64,000 nucleotides of DNA from Clostridiaceae bacterium DTU079 (lineage in GTDB: Bacteria; Bacillota; Clostridia; Acetivibrionales; Acetivibrionaceae), in the NCBI GenBank assembly GCA_001512505.1, contig LFSC01000010.1, positions 21,116 to 85,115 of the forward strand, in the 5' to 3' direction. The notes under the pieces were generated by a model. The model was given only the letters and a program-made list of their open reading frames with translations. It ran no database searches and was not told the DNA's origin. Both the position numbers and the translations under genes were made by a program. Positions 45,047 to 56,882 of the stretch are shown piece by piece; positions within the stretch are counted from its first letter, which is position 1; every line of letters starts with the position of its first letter.

Positions 45047-47286
45047 TGACAGGAAAAGTAATTGAGATTGACAAAAAAACCGCCATTGTAATGACGGATG
45101 ATTTTGCTTTTTTCAGTGTTAAAGCACGGCCGGAGATGGCGGTGGGATACAAATTTGATTTTGAAGAGTTCGATATCGTAAAGCCAAAACCCAGAATATC
45201 AGCGTATATTCCTATTGCTGCGTGCCTTGCGGTAATACTGTCCATTGCTTTAATGATTATGCGTGGCAGCATGGGAAAGAAGGATATATATGCATTTGTT
45301 GCTGTTGATATAAATCCCAGTATTGAGTTTTCCATAGGCCGCGATAATCAAGTGGTCGGGTTCAGAAACTTGAACAGGGATGCAAAGACTGTTACCGACA
45401 ACCTTGAATTGGTGGGAAAGACTGTTGACCAGGCTTTGCTGGATGTGATTCAAAGATGTAGGGAACACGGATTCATAGCTCCGGAAAGGGAAAATGTGGT
45501 ACTGGTGTCAGTTGCCCGCAATAAAGAAAACCAAGGAGAATCAGGCAATACAAAGTCGAAGGGTAATATTGACAGGCTTGTGGCTCAAATGAATGAAATT
45601 CTTTCAGGTTTAAGCGACAGCAGCATTGAAGCCAGGGTTATAAAAATTACAGATGAGCAAAGGGAAACATCCCTAAAGAAGGATATTTCCATGGGAAGGT
45701 ATGCTGTTTACCTGGAAGCAATTGAGCATAACATGAATCTTACAATTGAAAAAATGAGAGATGTTAATCTTAATGATATATTGAAATATATAAGTATTGA
45801 TTATGATAAAGAAGAAACTGTTTCTGCTTCACCTTCTGCGACGCAGACTCCGTACAATACACCGGAAGTTGAAGCTATTAATACACAGCCTCCTACACCG
45901 GATGAAACTGCACCTGTAGTTCCTACCGGCACTGGAGGTTCTAACGGATCGACATCTTCGCATGGAGAATCAACACCTATACATACATCTATATATACAC
46001 CTATACATACACCTGCGTATGTTGTGAAAGAAACTGCAACAAAGTCGGTGAAAACGTATACTCCTAAAGCTGTTGCAACGGCTCCGATGAAGACACCTAC
46101 TCCAAGAGTTACTCCGAAAAGGACGTCTTCCGGTTCTGTATGGGTTGACAATACCAATGCCAAAATTGATGAGATCCGTAAAAGAGATATCAAGATAACG
46201 GTTGTAGATTCAAATAACAAACAGATGGAAGGAGTATTTGTCGAAGTAAAGCAGACCAAGCATGCATTTGCCTTTGGTACGGCGCTTAGAAGAAGCGCAT
46301 TGGACGACCCCAATTATGTTAAGTATGTGAAGGATCATTTTAATTGGGCAGTGTTTGAAAATGAAACCAAATGGTATAGCAACGAACCTACCATGGGATA
46401 CGTAACATATCAGGAAGCGGATTATATGTATGATTTTTGCCAGAGAAACGGAATAAAGGTTAGAGGTCATTGTATTTTCTGGGAAGATGAAACGAAGCAG
46501 CCTCCATGGTTGGGATGGCTTGACCAGAATTCCTTGCGTATTGCAGTGGATAACAGGTTGAACAGTGTTGTAAGCCATTTCAAGGGTAAATTCGCTCATT
46601 GGGATGTAAACAATGAAATGATTCACAGCAGCTTTTTCAAGAACCGTCTGGGAGAATCTATCTGGCCGTATATGTTTAAGAGAACCAAAGAAATTGATCC
46701 TAATGTAAAGGTTTTTGTGAATAACAATATAACCACCGTTAAGGAAGCTGATGATTGTTTGGCTCAGATTAACTGGCTTAAGTCCCAGGGAGTTCAGATT
46801 GACGGTATCGGAGTACATGGGCATTTCGGTGAAAGAGTTGACCGGGATGTTGTAAAAGGTATACTGGACAAATTGTCCGTGGCCAATATTCCGATATGGA
46901 TTACCGAGTATGATTCCTATACTTCTGATGAAAACAGACGGGCTGACAACCTGGAAAACCTTTACCGCACTGCCTTCAGTCATCCGTCGGTTCAAGGAAT
47001 ATTTATATGGGGCTTCTGGGAAGGGGCTCATTGGAGAGGAAGAGAAGCAGCATTAGTAAACTATGACTGGACGCTGAACCAAGCCGGCAAAAGGTTTGAA
47101 GCATTAATGGAAGAATGGACGACAAAGGCGTCGGGAAGTACCGACAATACAGGAAGCTTCTACTTGAGAGGATTTTACGGTGAGTATGAAGTGACTTTGA
47201 CAGTTCCGGGAAAAGGCAAAATAGTAAAGCGGTTTACTCTAAATTCGGGAAAGGGAACATTGCAGCAAACCATTGTTATTGATTAA
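45043..47286 (+). CDS. rsgI: Anti-sigma factor RsgI with extracellular GH10 domain (RsgI6-like)
   Basis: About 747 residues. Residues 1-50 form the cytoplasmic RsgI-N domain that binds SigI; 53-73 is the membrane span (AYIPIAACLAVILSIALM). The next domain carries FVAVDINPSIEF; Asn91-Pro92 corresponds to the autocleavage bond described for RsgI proteins. A Thr/Pro-rich wall-spanning linker (about 255-375) follows, then a GH10 xylanase-type domain with acid/base Glu in HWDVNNEM and nucleophile Glu in IWITEYDSY. A C-terminal beta segment ends the protein. The GH10 is expected to bind xylan as a sensor and may retain activity. The frame is open from 45013, but ggagaggagg (45022-45031) and the ATGA overlap fix ATG 45043. 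Confidence 0.93.
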   Translation: MMTGKVIEIDKKTAIVMTDDFAFFSVKARPEMAVGYKFDFEEFDIVKPKPRISAYIPIAACLAVILSIALMIMRGSMGKKDIYAFVAVDINPSIEFSIGRDNQVVGFRNLNRDAKTVTDNLELVGKTVDQALLDVIQRCREHGFIAPERENVVLVSVARNKENQGESGNTKSKGNIDRLVAQMNEILSGLSDSSIEARVIKITDEQRETSLKKDISMGRYAVYLEAIEHNMNLTIEKMRDVNLNDILKYISIDYDKEETVSASPSATQTPYNTPEVEAINTQPPTPDETAPVVPTGTGGSNGSTSSHGESTPIHTSIYTPIHTPAYVVKETATKSVKTYTPKAVATAPMKTPTPRVTPKRTSSGSVWVDNTNAKIDEIRKRDIKITVVDSNNKQMEGVFVEVKQTKHAFAFGTALRRSALDDPNYVKYVKDHFNWAVFENETKWYSNEPTMGYVTYQEADYMYDFCQRNGIKVRGHCIFWEDETKQPPWLGWLDQNSLRIAVDNRLNSVVSHFKGKFAHWDVNNEMIHSSFFKNRLGESIWPYMFKRTKEIDPNVKVFVNNNITTVKEADDCLAQINWLKSQGVQIDGIGVHGHFGERVDRDVVKGILDKLSVANIPIWITEYDSYTSDENRRADNLENLYRTAFSHPSVQGIFIWGFWEGAHWRGREAALVNYDWTLNQAGKRFEALMEEWTTKASGSTDNTGSFYLRGFYGEYEVTLTVPGKGKIVKRFTLNSGKGTLQQTIVID

Positions 47287-47383
47287 AATATTGCTGATTT
47301 AAAAATCTTCCATAAACGATAATTTTCTTTTGAAGTGTTATTTTCATAAGAGAAATATTTGAAACATTACAAATTGAAATTAC

Positions 47384-47418
47384 AAAAAAAGCGAGGGAAG
47401 CAATTTCCCTCGCTTTTT
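47384..47418. terminator. Bidirectional terminator between rsgI and the xylanase gene
   Basis: AAAAAAAGCGAGGGAA pairs with TTTCCCTCGCTTTTT around a GCAA tetraloop; T-tracts exist on both strands, serving both convergent genes. Confidence 0.92.
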
Positions 47419-47435
47419 AAAAGCTTCACAGATTT

Positions 47436-50529
<3,094 letters not shown>

Positions 50530-51301
50530 ATGAATAAAATTAAGCATTTCCTGTCTTTGTTGGTTTTTACATGGGTTATCTCTATTGCACCAATTTAAAA
50601 GATGATTTTTCTTTTGAGGATGCAAAGCAGTATATTAATTCCATTAAAGCAAGAGAGGATACTTAAACTTTTGCATAGATGAAAGTAAGGAAAAGTACAA
50701 AGGTGATAAAAGCCGGTCAATTGTGTTTGGTGAAAATTATGATTACCTGGAGAAAAAAGATTTGGGCAGCAATGCGGTTTATATAGATTTAAAAGATCTT
50801 AACGGCCGGGATGAGTTTATTGAGGAACTGGAGAAAATAGAAGACCGTAGCGAGAAAGCTCTTGTTATTGATATAAGAAACAGTAGAAGCGGATTATCAC
50901 AACCGGTGTATAGGATGCTTGATTATATGATTCCGAAATCTGTTGAATATTTCTTTATCAATGGTGATCTTGAAAGAGTGCCTTTTTATCCGGATAACGA
51001 TTGCAGTAATTTTAAAAAAACAATAATTCTTGTAAGCGAATATACGGAAGATACTGGGGAGCTTTTTGCACTGGCTTTAAAAAAACATCTAAGCAATACC
51101 GTCATAATAGGTAGACCTACTCGTGGTAAATATTATACTTTGGGTATTTATACGGATTATGAAAGAAAGTTTTCCATATTTCTTATAGATAAATACTGGG
51201 ATCTTACACAATATGGCATAACGGACGGCTGTGTAATACCCGATATAATTGTTGAGGATGATTCCCAATATATGAAGGAAGTAGAAAAGCTAATTTCTTA
51301 A
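50530..51301 (+). pseudogene. Decayed S41-peptidase-like lipoprotein gene
   Basis: Three frames must be joined. ATG 50530 (behind aagaagggga) begins MNKIKHFLSLLVFTWV and soon stops; one frame over, YLYCTNLKDDFSFEDAKQYI continues, giving a lipobox-like Cys; the third frame from about 50665 (NFCIDESKEKYKGDK) runs to 51301. Each junction needs a single-base insertion, so two bases seem lost. The long C-terminal part (VIDIRNSRSGLSQPVYRML, TVIIGRPTRGKYYTLGIY, GVIPDI-like GCVIPDIIVEDD) resembles the S41 tail-specific protease core, but the expected catalytic Ser region reads EYTEDTGELFALAL without the Ser. A GTG at 50723 could start a truncated protein. Confidence 0.6.
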
Positions 51302-51383
51302 GCCTCTACAGCTTGCTTTGCATTTTTTTCATATTTTCTTCACACTTATGCAATAGGCTCCGTTTTATATAGTTGGATATAAA

Positions 51384-51430
51384 TAAAAAAACCTCTGCAA
51401 TTTAAGTACTTAAATTACAGAGGTTTTTGT
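51384..51430. terminator. Bidirectional terminator before licB 3' end
   Basis: AAAAACCTCTGCAATTTAAG pairs with CTTAAATTACAGAGGTTTTT; one internal mismatch. It lies between the S41 remnant and the convergent licB. Confidence 0.9.
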
Positions 51431-51511
51431 GAAGAATGAGTTTATGTAATTTAATTACCGGTACATAGATTATCAAAGATTTTTTCAATCGAAATTATTT
51501 TAACCCGGATA

Positions 51512-52540
51512 TTATAAACTAGGGATTTTCCTTAATACAAACCTTTTTACCAGCGAAAGGTCTAAGGAGTCAACACTTCCGTCACCGTTAACATCGATAA
51601 TGTAGTAGTCTTTAACCGGTAATTCTCCAATTTTCCTGAGAATAAATCTTTTATATAAGGAAATATCTAATGAATCCACAGAGCCATCACCGTTTACGTC
51701 ACCTTTCTTAACTGAATAGTTGGGTGTCGGAGTTGGAGTGGAAGCTTTAGTAGGAGTAGGAGAGTGAGTAGGAGTAGATTGCGGGAAACCTTCCGGATAG
51801 TATCTTACATATTCATATTCTGCTCTCAGAGGAGTTCTTCCGTCATATGGCCCCAACCATTCATCGACGGTTATTCCGGGCCATAAGTTCATCATGATTT
51901 TACCTGGGGTAGAAGGTATGTTTCTGGTACCGCGATATACTTTTTTGCCGTCAACATAGTAGTCTATGTAGTTTGGTCTCCATTCAAAACCATATGTGTG
52001 AAAATCTTGGGATGCGTCAAATCCAAGGTTGTGGAAATACTCATTACCGCCGACCCCGTTTGTGTACCAGTTGAATTGAACTTTAGTGGTGTCTTTACCG
52101 AGAATTTCGATGTCGATTTCATCCCACGGGTTGTTGTCCGAAGGTCCGGTATAAGTGAAAAACGAAGAAACAATACCTATGTTTTTGGCAGCCTTCATTT
52201 TTACTTCGTAATAACCGTATCCGAAAAATTGTGTTGTGCGGTATTCACCGCTTTTGTACGGATAGGAACCTCCATATTCCCTGTCAAGAGTCAAAACCAT
52301 TTTTCCGTTTTCGATTGTTACCTGAGACGGCTTCCAAACACAATTAAATACCGAACCGTTTGCCCAATTGGCTTTCTCCCATTTGCTGGAGTCATAATTG
52401 GAAAACACTGCTTCGAAGCGCGTATTTACTATATCGGCAGCTTTTGCTTTGGAAATAGGAGAAGCAAGTATCGGTAAAGCAAACAGCAAGGAAGCAGTTA
52501 GTAATGAAATGATTTTCCTTGAAATGATTTTCCTTTTCAT
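51512..52540 (-). CDS. licB: Cellulosomal lichenase, beta-1,3-1,4-glucanase (GH16, LicB-type)
   Basis: A 342-residue secreted enzyme that cuts mixed-linkage beta-glucan. Signal peptide to about residue 35 ([11 protein letters not shown]). The GH16 domain (36-255) carries the active-site strand [13 protein letters not shown] with nucleophile Glu141, Asp143 and acid/base Glu145. A short Thr/Pro linker leads to a type I dockerin (283-340) with [20 protein letters not shown] and [20 protein letters not shown]. It is close to A. thermocellum LicB in catalytic domain and differs more in linker and dockerin. The frame extends to 52573, but gggaggt before ATG 52540 decides the start. A consensus promoter and operator lie upstream; the divergent LacI gene is the likely regulator. 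Confidence 0.95.
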   Translation of the reverse strand: MKRKIISRKIISLLTASLLFALPILASPISKAKAADIVNTRFEAVFSNYDSSKWEKANWANGSVFNCVWKPSQVTIENGKMVLTLDREYGGSYPYKSGEYRTTQFFGYGYYEVKMKAAKNIGIVSSFFTYTGPSDNNPWDEIDIEILGKDTTKVQFNWYTNGVGGNEYFHNLGFDASQDFHTYGFEWRPNYIDYYVDGKKVYRGTRNIPSTPGKIMMNLWPGITVDEWLGPYDGRTPLRAEYEYVRYYPEGFPQSTPTHSPTPTKASTPTPTPNYSVKKGDVNGDGSVDSLDISLYKRFILRKIGELPVKDYYIIDVNGDGSVDSLDLSLVKRFVLRKIPSL

Positions 52541-52684
52541 AAATACCTCCCTATAAATAATATGATATATCACTTTAACGCAGCGGAAGATTTTTAATCT
52601 ATAAAGCCACTGCTATAAAATGACGATGCCTATTCGTGTTACGTTATATCTCCGCGATCTTTAAAATCCGGCAGTTTAAACAAC

Positions 52685-52696
52685 TAACACGTGTTA
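52685..52696. promoter_or_regulatory. Palindromic LacI-type operator at licB start
   Basis: TAACACGTGTTA is a perfect 12-bp palindrome with a central CpG, the usual form of LacI-family operators. It lies about 4 to 15 bases downstream of the predicted licB start, where bound repressor would block transcription. It is 218 bp from the divergent LacI-family gene. Confidence 0.65.
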
Positions 52697-52706
52697 ATTC
52701 ACTTTA

Positions 52707-52735
52707 ATTATAACCCATCGTTTTTTCGTTGTCAA
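52707..52735 (-). promoter_or_regulatory. Consensus sigma-A promoter of licB
   Basis: Minus-strand TTGACA (52735-52730), 17-bp spacer, TATAAT (52712-52707): a perfect consensus. The predicted leader is about 160 nt. A promoter this strong implies control by repression. Confidence 0.85.
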
Positions 52736-52780
52736 CCAAACCCAAACCTAGATTAAAAAGAATGTCATTATGTATTAATG

Positions 52781-52874
52781 TTACTTGTAGGTGTTGAAAT
52801 ATTTACAATATAATACATAAAGAGTTAATTGTACTTGATTATTTGCAGTATCAGTGTTATCCTTTACTTGTAGG
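52781..52874 (+). promoter_or_regulatory. lacI-family gene promoter region with 11-bp direct repeat
   Basis: TTACTTGTAGG occurs at 52781-52791 and again at 52864-52874. TTGTAG (52785-52790), an 18-bp spacer and TATAAT (52809-52814) form a candidate promoter inside the first copy. The second copy lies in the leader. Confidence 0.4.
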
Positions 52875-52913
52875 AATAATTTATATTTTTATTGTCATTA
52901 AGGTGGTTTGATC

Positions 52914-53975
52914 ATGAATAGCAAAGATATAGCGAAAATCGTTGGAGTTTCAAGAAGTACTGTTTCACGAGTAATAAATAACTATCCTGATATTCCACCG
53001 GCAACACGGGAAAAGGTATTAAAGGCAATAAAAGAATATAACTATTATCCCAATGCATCAGCCAGAAGGCTTGTGGGAATGAAAAGCTCTACATTGGGAC
53101 TTTTTATTATAGACATAAGAGATAACGAAGAGCCTCATCATGTAATAGAAAATAATGAGGATCTTTTATATGGCAACTCATTTTTTTCGCCGTTTATAAA
53201 TGCTTTTATTGACCAGTCAAACAAAGCCCAATATCATGTTTTGGTATCGACTGTTTACAGCTCAGGTGAATTGTGGAAGATACAAAGTGCTTTTTGTGAG
53301 AAAAGAATTGACGGTGCAGTAATTATAGGAAGCAGTAATGATGATTATAAAAAAATCACCGAAATAGTGGATAAAGATTTCATTATGGTTGCCGTTGATT
53401 TGGATGTTGAAGAAGAAAATGCGGGAAAAGTTATGTCTGTAAATGTTAATAATTACGGTGGAGTGTCTGATGCGTTAGAATATCTTATTGAACTGGGACA
53501 TAGGGATATTGGCATAATTACAGGTGATTTAAGCAAGCTTTCCGGCAAAGTAAGGTTTGATAGCTTTAAACATACACTTTCCAGACACTGTCTTCCGTTA
53601 AGGGAAGATTTTATTGGCTATGGAGATTTTACCGAATACAGCGGATATGAAGCTATGAAAAAAATATTGATATCGGAGAAATATCCGACAGCTGTATTTG
53701 TATCCAATGATACCATGGCAATCGGAGCCTATAGGGCAATAAAAGAACGGGGACTGAAAATTCCGGAGGACATTTCCGTTATAGGATTTGATAATTCATA
53801 TATATCCCAATACATGTCTCCTCCTCTTACTTCTGTCAATGTTTCCTTACCTGAGATAGCTAAATGCTCTATTGATTTGCTTCTTGAATCTATTAACAAC
53901 AACGAGATAAAACCAATCCAAAAAACGGTGGATGTCGAGATAATTAAGCGAAATTCGTGTAGAAAAATCGAATGA
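52914..53975 (+). CDS. LacI-family transcriptional regulator (GlyR-like)
   Basis: A 353-residue repressor. The N-terminal DNA-binding domain reads MNSKDIAKIVGVSRSTVSRV then INNYPDIPPATREKVLKAIK with hinge-helix NYYPNASARRL. The sugar-binding core is a periplasmic-binding-protein-like fold (GAVIIGSSNDD, YLIELGHRDIGIITGD, AVFVSNDTMAIGAYRAI, ISVIGFDNS). In A. thermocellum related GlyR3 controls glucanase genes in response to laminaribiose. Divergent orientation to licB and the palindrome between them suggest it controls licB. An in-frame TTG at 52908 is upstream, but ATG 52914 at 7 nt from aaggtgg is better. Confidence 0.9.
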   Translation: MNSKDIAKIVGVSRSTVSRVINNYPDIPPATREKVLKAIKEYNYYPNASARRLVGMKSSTLGLFIIDIRDNEEPHHVIENNEDLLYGNSFFSPFINAFIDQSNKAQYHVLVSTVYSSGELWKIQSAFCEKRIDGAVIIGSSNDDYKKITEIVDKDFIMVAVDLDVEEENAGKVMSVNVNNYGGVSDALEYLIELGHRDIGIITGDLSKLSGKVRFDSFKHTLSRHCLPLREDFIGYGDFTEYSGYEAMKKILISEKYPTAVFVSNDTMAIGAYRAIKERGLKIPEDISVIGFDNSYISQYMSPPLTSVNVSLPEIAKCSIDLLLESINNNEIKPIQKTVDVEIIKRNSCRKIE

Positions 53976-54121
53976 ATTTTATATGTACAGACCGGTTGTA
54001 TATTATTTAGAAAAGAAAAAAATGGAAGAAAGTATCGACTGATTATCAGATTTTTTTGGAACTTTTTTTACCAAAATTCAATCTAATCTAATATAATAAT
54101 TTTTTTGAAAGGAGCATTGAC

Positions 54122-56608
54122 ATGAAAAAAATCGCAAAGCTAATATGTGTATTAACACTTTTGGCTATGGCTTTTGGAATGATGCAGCTGACACTTGTCG
54201 GTGGCAGTGAAGATGGAGGTTCCCGGGAGAACCCGTCTAAAAGTGAAGCCAAGAGCGGATTCCAAAGTATTGAGGAGAGACTTGAGAATGCTGTTGCTTT
54301 GTATATAGGAAGTTCTCAGGCACTTGTGAATAATGAGGAAAAGCAGGTGGATTCCACAAATGCAAAGGTAAAGCCCTACATAAAAAATGACAGAACTATG
54401 GTGCCTGTAAGGTTTATATCCGAAAACCTGGGTGCTGAGGTCAAATGGGATGCACAAAACTCTAAGGTTACCGTTTCGTTGGGCGACAGAATTGTGGTGC
54501 TTACCGTTGGAAGTAAAACAATGAAAGTAGGGGACAAAAATATTGATCTTGATGTGGCACCCGAAATAAATGAAGACAGGACTTATCTGCCCTTGAGGGG
54601 TCTTGTGGAAGGCTTGGGCAAAAAGGTTTTTTACGATAGGGGACTTATAATTATTGGAGACAGGGAGGATGTATTTGACGTATCAAAGGAAAAGGCTTTG
54701 ATAGACGAAGTTATTTCAAGGGTAAACAACCTTCCTGTAGTCGGAACTTATGAAAATCTTGAAAAGATGTTTGAAAACACTGACGAGTATAATCAAATAT
54801 ATCGTAGATCAATTCTGCTTGAAATGCCGGCAATGGTGGATGAGGCAGAGCCTGGAGTTGCAATGGAAGCTGATTCGGCAAACAAGAGTAAAAATACAGG
54901 TGGCTCCGATGACTATTCAACTACAAACGTACAGGTTCAGGGAGTGGATGAAGCAGATGTCGTTAAAACCGATGGGAAATACATATATCAGGTAAACAGA
55001 GATAGGATAGTAATTATAAAAGCATACGGTACCGTAACCGAAGATGCTTATTCTTCTTCAAAAATGAAAATTATGAGCACCTTGAAATTTACCGATGACA
55101 ACTTTACACCGCAGGAGCTCTATATAGACGGGGATTATATGGTTGCAATCGGAATGCATTATGAGGAAAGTCCGTATGTACCCTATAAAAAATACGAGGA
55201 CAGAATGAGCATACTTCCGTATTATCCTAGAAAAAGCACTGCAAAAGCAATAGTGTTTGACATTAAAAACCGGGCTGATGTCAAAAAGCTTAGAGAGGTA
55301 GAGGTGGAGGGAGATTATATTTCTTCACGAAAGATTGATAATGTGCTTTACCTTATTACAAATAAAAATTCCGGTGCCTATTATGAAGACGACAAACTCA
55401 GGATACAGACTCCGACTTACAGAGATACTGCTGTTTCAAAGGATTATGTGGAAATAGGCTGCCCCGATATCAGATATTTTCCGGATTCTAAGGAAGCAAA
55501 CTTTTTGAATATAGCTGCATTTGATATAACGGGAAATGAAAAAGCCAATATTCAGACCTATCTTGGTGCCGGCCAGAATATTTATGCATCGGCCGAGAAT
55601 CTGTATGTGGCTGTGACCCATTATAATTACTATAGAATTCGCGATACTTTGGCAGTAGATATTGCGAGAGGAGTAGGGGATATAACGACAACAGTATACA
55701 AGTTTTCACTGAATGGAGAAAAGGTTACATACCTTAGCATGGGAGATGTACCCGGAAGCATATTGAATCAATATTCGATGGATGAAAACAACGGATATTT
55801 CCGCATAGCCACAACAACGGGGCAGGTATGGGGAACAGGAGATAATATTTCCAAAAACAATGTTTATATATTGGGCGATGCCATGAATATTGTCGGAAGT
55901 GTTGAAGACATGGCTCCGGGTGAGCAAATTTATTCGGTAAGGTTTATGGGAGACCGGGGATATGTGGTCACATTCAGGACGGTTGACCCGCTGTTTGTTA
56001 TTGACCTCATGGATCCCTCAAATCCGAAAATTCTCGGCAGCTTGAAAATACCGGGCTACAGCGATTATTTACATCCCTATGACGAGAATCATATTATAGG
56101 TTTCGGCAAGGACACAGTTGAAATTAAAGACAATGCCTACTACTTGGGCATGAAAATTGCACTTTTTGATGTAACCGATGTAGAAAATCCCATACAGAAG
56201 TTCTCTGAAACAATAGGGGACCGGGGAACTGACTCGGAGCTTTTGCATAACCCCAAAGCACTGTTGTTTTCAAAGAGCAAAAATCTGTTGGCTTTTCCTG
56301 TGACGGTAATGGAGGTTAAGAACAAGAGCCGGAACAGTGATTACCTCGAATATGGAGAATTCACCTTCCAGGGGGCTTATGTCTACAATATTGACACTGA
56401 AGACGGTTTTGTACTAAAGGGCAGGATTACCCATATTTCCGACGAAGAGTATAAAAAGGCCGGAAGTTACTATTACAATCCGGAGAGGTTTGTTGAAAGG
56501 ATTTTATATATCGGTGACACCCTTTATACTCTGTCTCCGGGAATGGTTAAGGCCAATGGGCTTAATGACATGGAAGAAAAGGACAGCTTGGTGATTCCGG
56601 GAAACTAA
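54122..56608 (+). CDS. Secreted beta-propeller protein with copper-amine-oxidase-like N-terminal domain
   Basis: An 828-residue exported protein. After a signal peptide (IAKLICVLTLLAMAFGMMQL) residues 85-185 form a copper amine oxidase N-terminal-like module (YIKNDRTMVPVRFISENLGA, VKWDAQNSKVTVS, RTYLPLRGLVEGLG), a wall- or self-association domain frequent in this clade. From about residue 270 the rest is the secreted beta-propeller domain family (VQVQGVDEADVVKTDGKYIY is its signature), with blades such as KAIVFDIKNRADVKKLREVEV and LFVIDLMDPSNPKILGSLKI. No catalytic function is known for the family. The start follows gaaaggag. It is monocistronic. Confidence 0.85.
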   Translation: MKKIAKLICVLTLLAMAFGMMQLTLVGGSEDGGSRENPSKSEAKSGFQSIEERLENAVALYIGSSQALVNNEEKQVDSTNAKVKPYIKNDRTMVPVRFISENLGAEVKWDAQNSKVTVSLGDRIVVLTVGSKTMKVGDKNIDLDVAPEINEDRTYLPLRGLVEGLGKKVFYDRGLIIIGDREDVFDVSKEKALIDEVISRVNNLPVVGTYENLEKMFENTDEYNQIYRRSILLEMPAMVDEAEPGVAMEADSANKSKNTGGSDDYSTTNVQVQGVDEADVVKTDGKYIYQVNRDRIVIIKAYGTVTEDAYSSSKMKIMSTLKFTDDNFTPQELYIDGDYMVAIGMHYEESPYVPYKKYEDRMSILPYYPRKSTAKAIVFDIKNRADVKKLREVEVEGDYISSRKIDNVLYLITNKNSGAYYEDDKLRIQTPTYRDTAVSKDYVEIGCPDIRYFPDSKEANFLNIAAFDITGNEKANIQTYLGAGQNIYASAENLYVAVTHYNYYRIRDTLAVDIARGVGDITTTVYKFSLNGEKVTYLSMGDVPGSILNQYSMDENNGYFRIATTTGQVWGTGDNISKNNVYILGDAMNIVGSVEDMAPGEQIYSVRFMGDRGYVVTFRTVDPLFVIDLMDPSNPKILGSLKIPGYSDYLHPYDENHIIGFGKDTVEIKDNAYYLGMKIALFDVTDVENPIQKFSETIGDRGTDSELLHNPKALLFSKSKNLLAFPVTVMEVKNKSRNSDYLEYGEFTFQGAYVYNIDTEDGFVLKGRITHISDEEYKKAGSYYYNPERFVERILYIGDTLYTLSPGMVKANGLNDMEEKDSLVIPGN

Positions 56609-56628
56609 TAGTATGATATCAAATAAAG

Positions 56629-56705
56629 TGAAGCAATTTATTAAATAAAGTAGTTTATTAAATATTGAATTAATTTATTAATAATGAAGTAATTTATTAA
56701 TTAAG
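56629..56705 (+). repeat. Degenerate AT-rich tandem repeat
   Basis: Four degenerate units built around AATTTATTAA occur every 18 to 21 bases after the beta-propeller gene. No function is evident. Confidence 0.5.
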
Positions 56706-56803
56706 AAAGAATCGGAACAAACCTTGTGAAAAAGCCGAAGAGCTTGTTAATTTGCTTTAAATAGTTTTAATAAATGATATAATATTAAATATCTGAAAGT
56801 GGA

Positions 56804-56840
56804 TTTTGCTGCATTGTTTTTCAAAAGCAATGCAGCAAAA
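56804..56840 (+). promoter_or_regulatory. Perfect 13-bp leader hairpin before the decarboxylase gene
   Basis: TTTTGCTGCATTG pairs with CAATGCAGCAAAA around an 11-nt loop. A TATAAT at 56779-56784 with TTTAAA 17 bp upstream would start transcription near 56791, so the hairpin would lie in the 5' leader, 20 nt before the Shine-Dalgarno gaggtgag. It may act as an attenuator or 5' stabiliser; it could also be a terminator for upstream transcripts. Confidence 0.5.
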
Positions 56841-56882
56841 TTGTTGTATTAACTTATTATGAGGTGAGCTACTATTAAAGAT

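Noticed and set aside
46210..47031. A 273-codon minus-strand frame opposite the GH10 domain of rsgI
   Set aside because: Antisense shadow of a clear GH10 coding region, with no ribosome-binding site or recognisable domain.
56629..56705. A CRISPR array or iteron origin
   Set aside because: The AT-rich units are short, degenerate and without spacers or a replication gene nearby.
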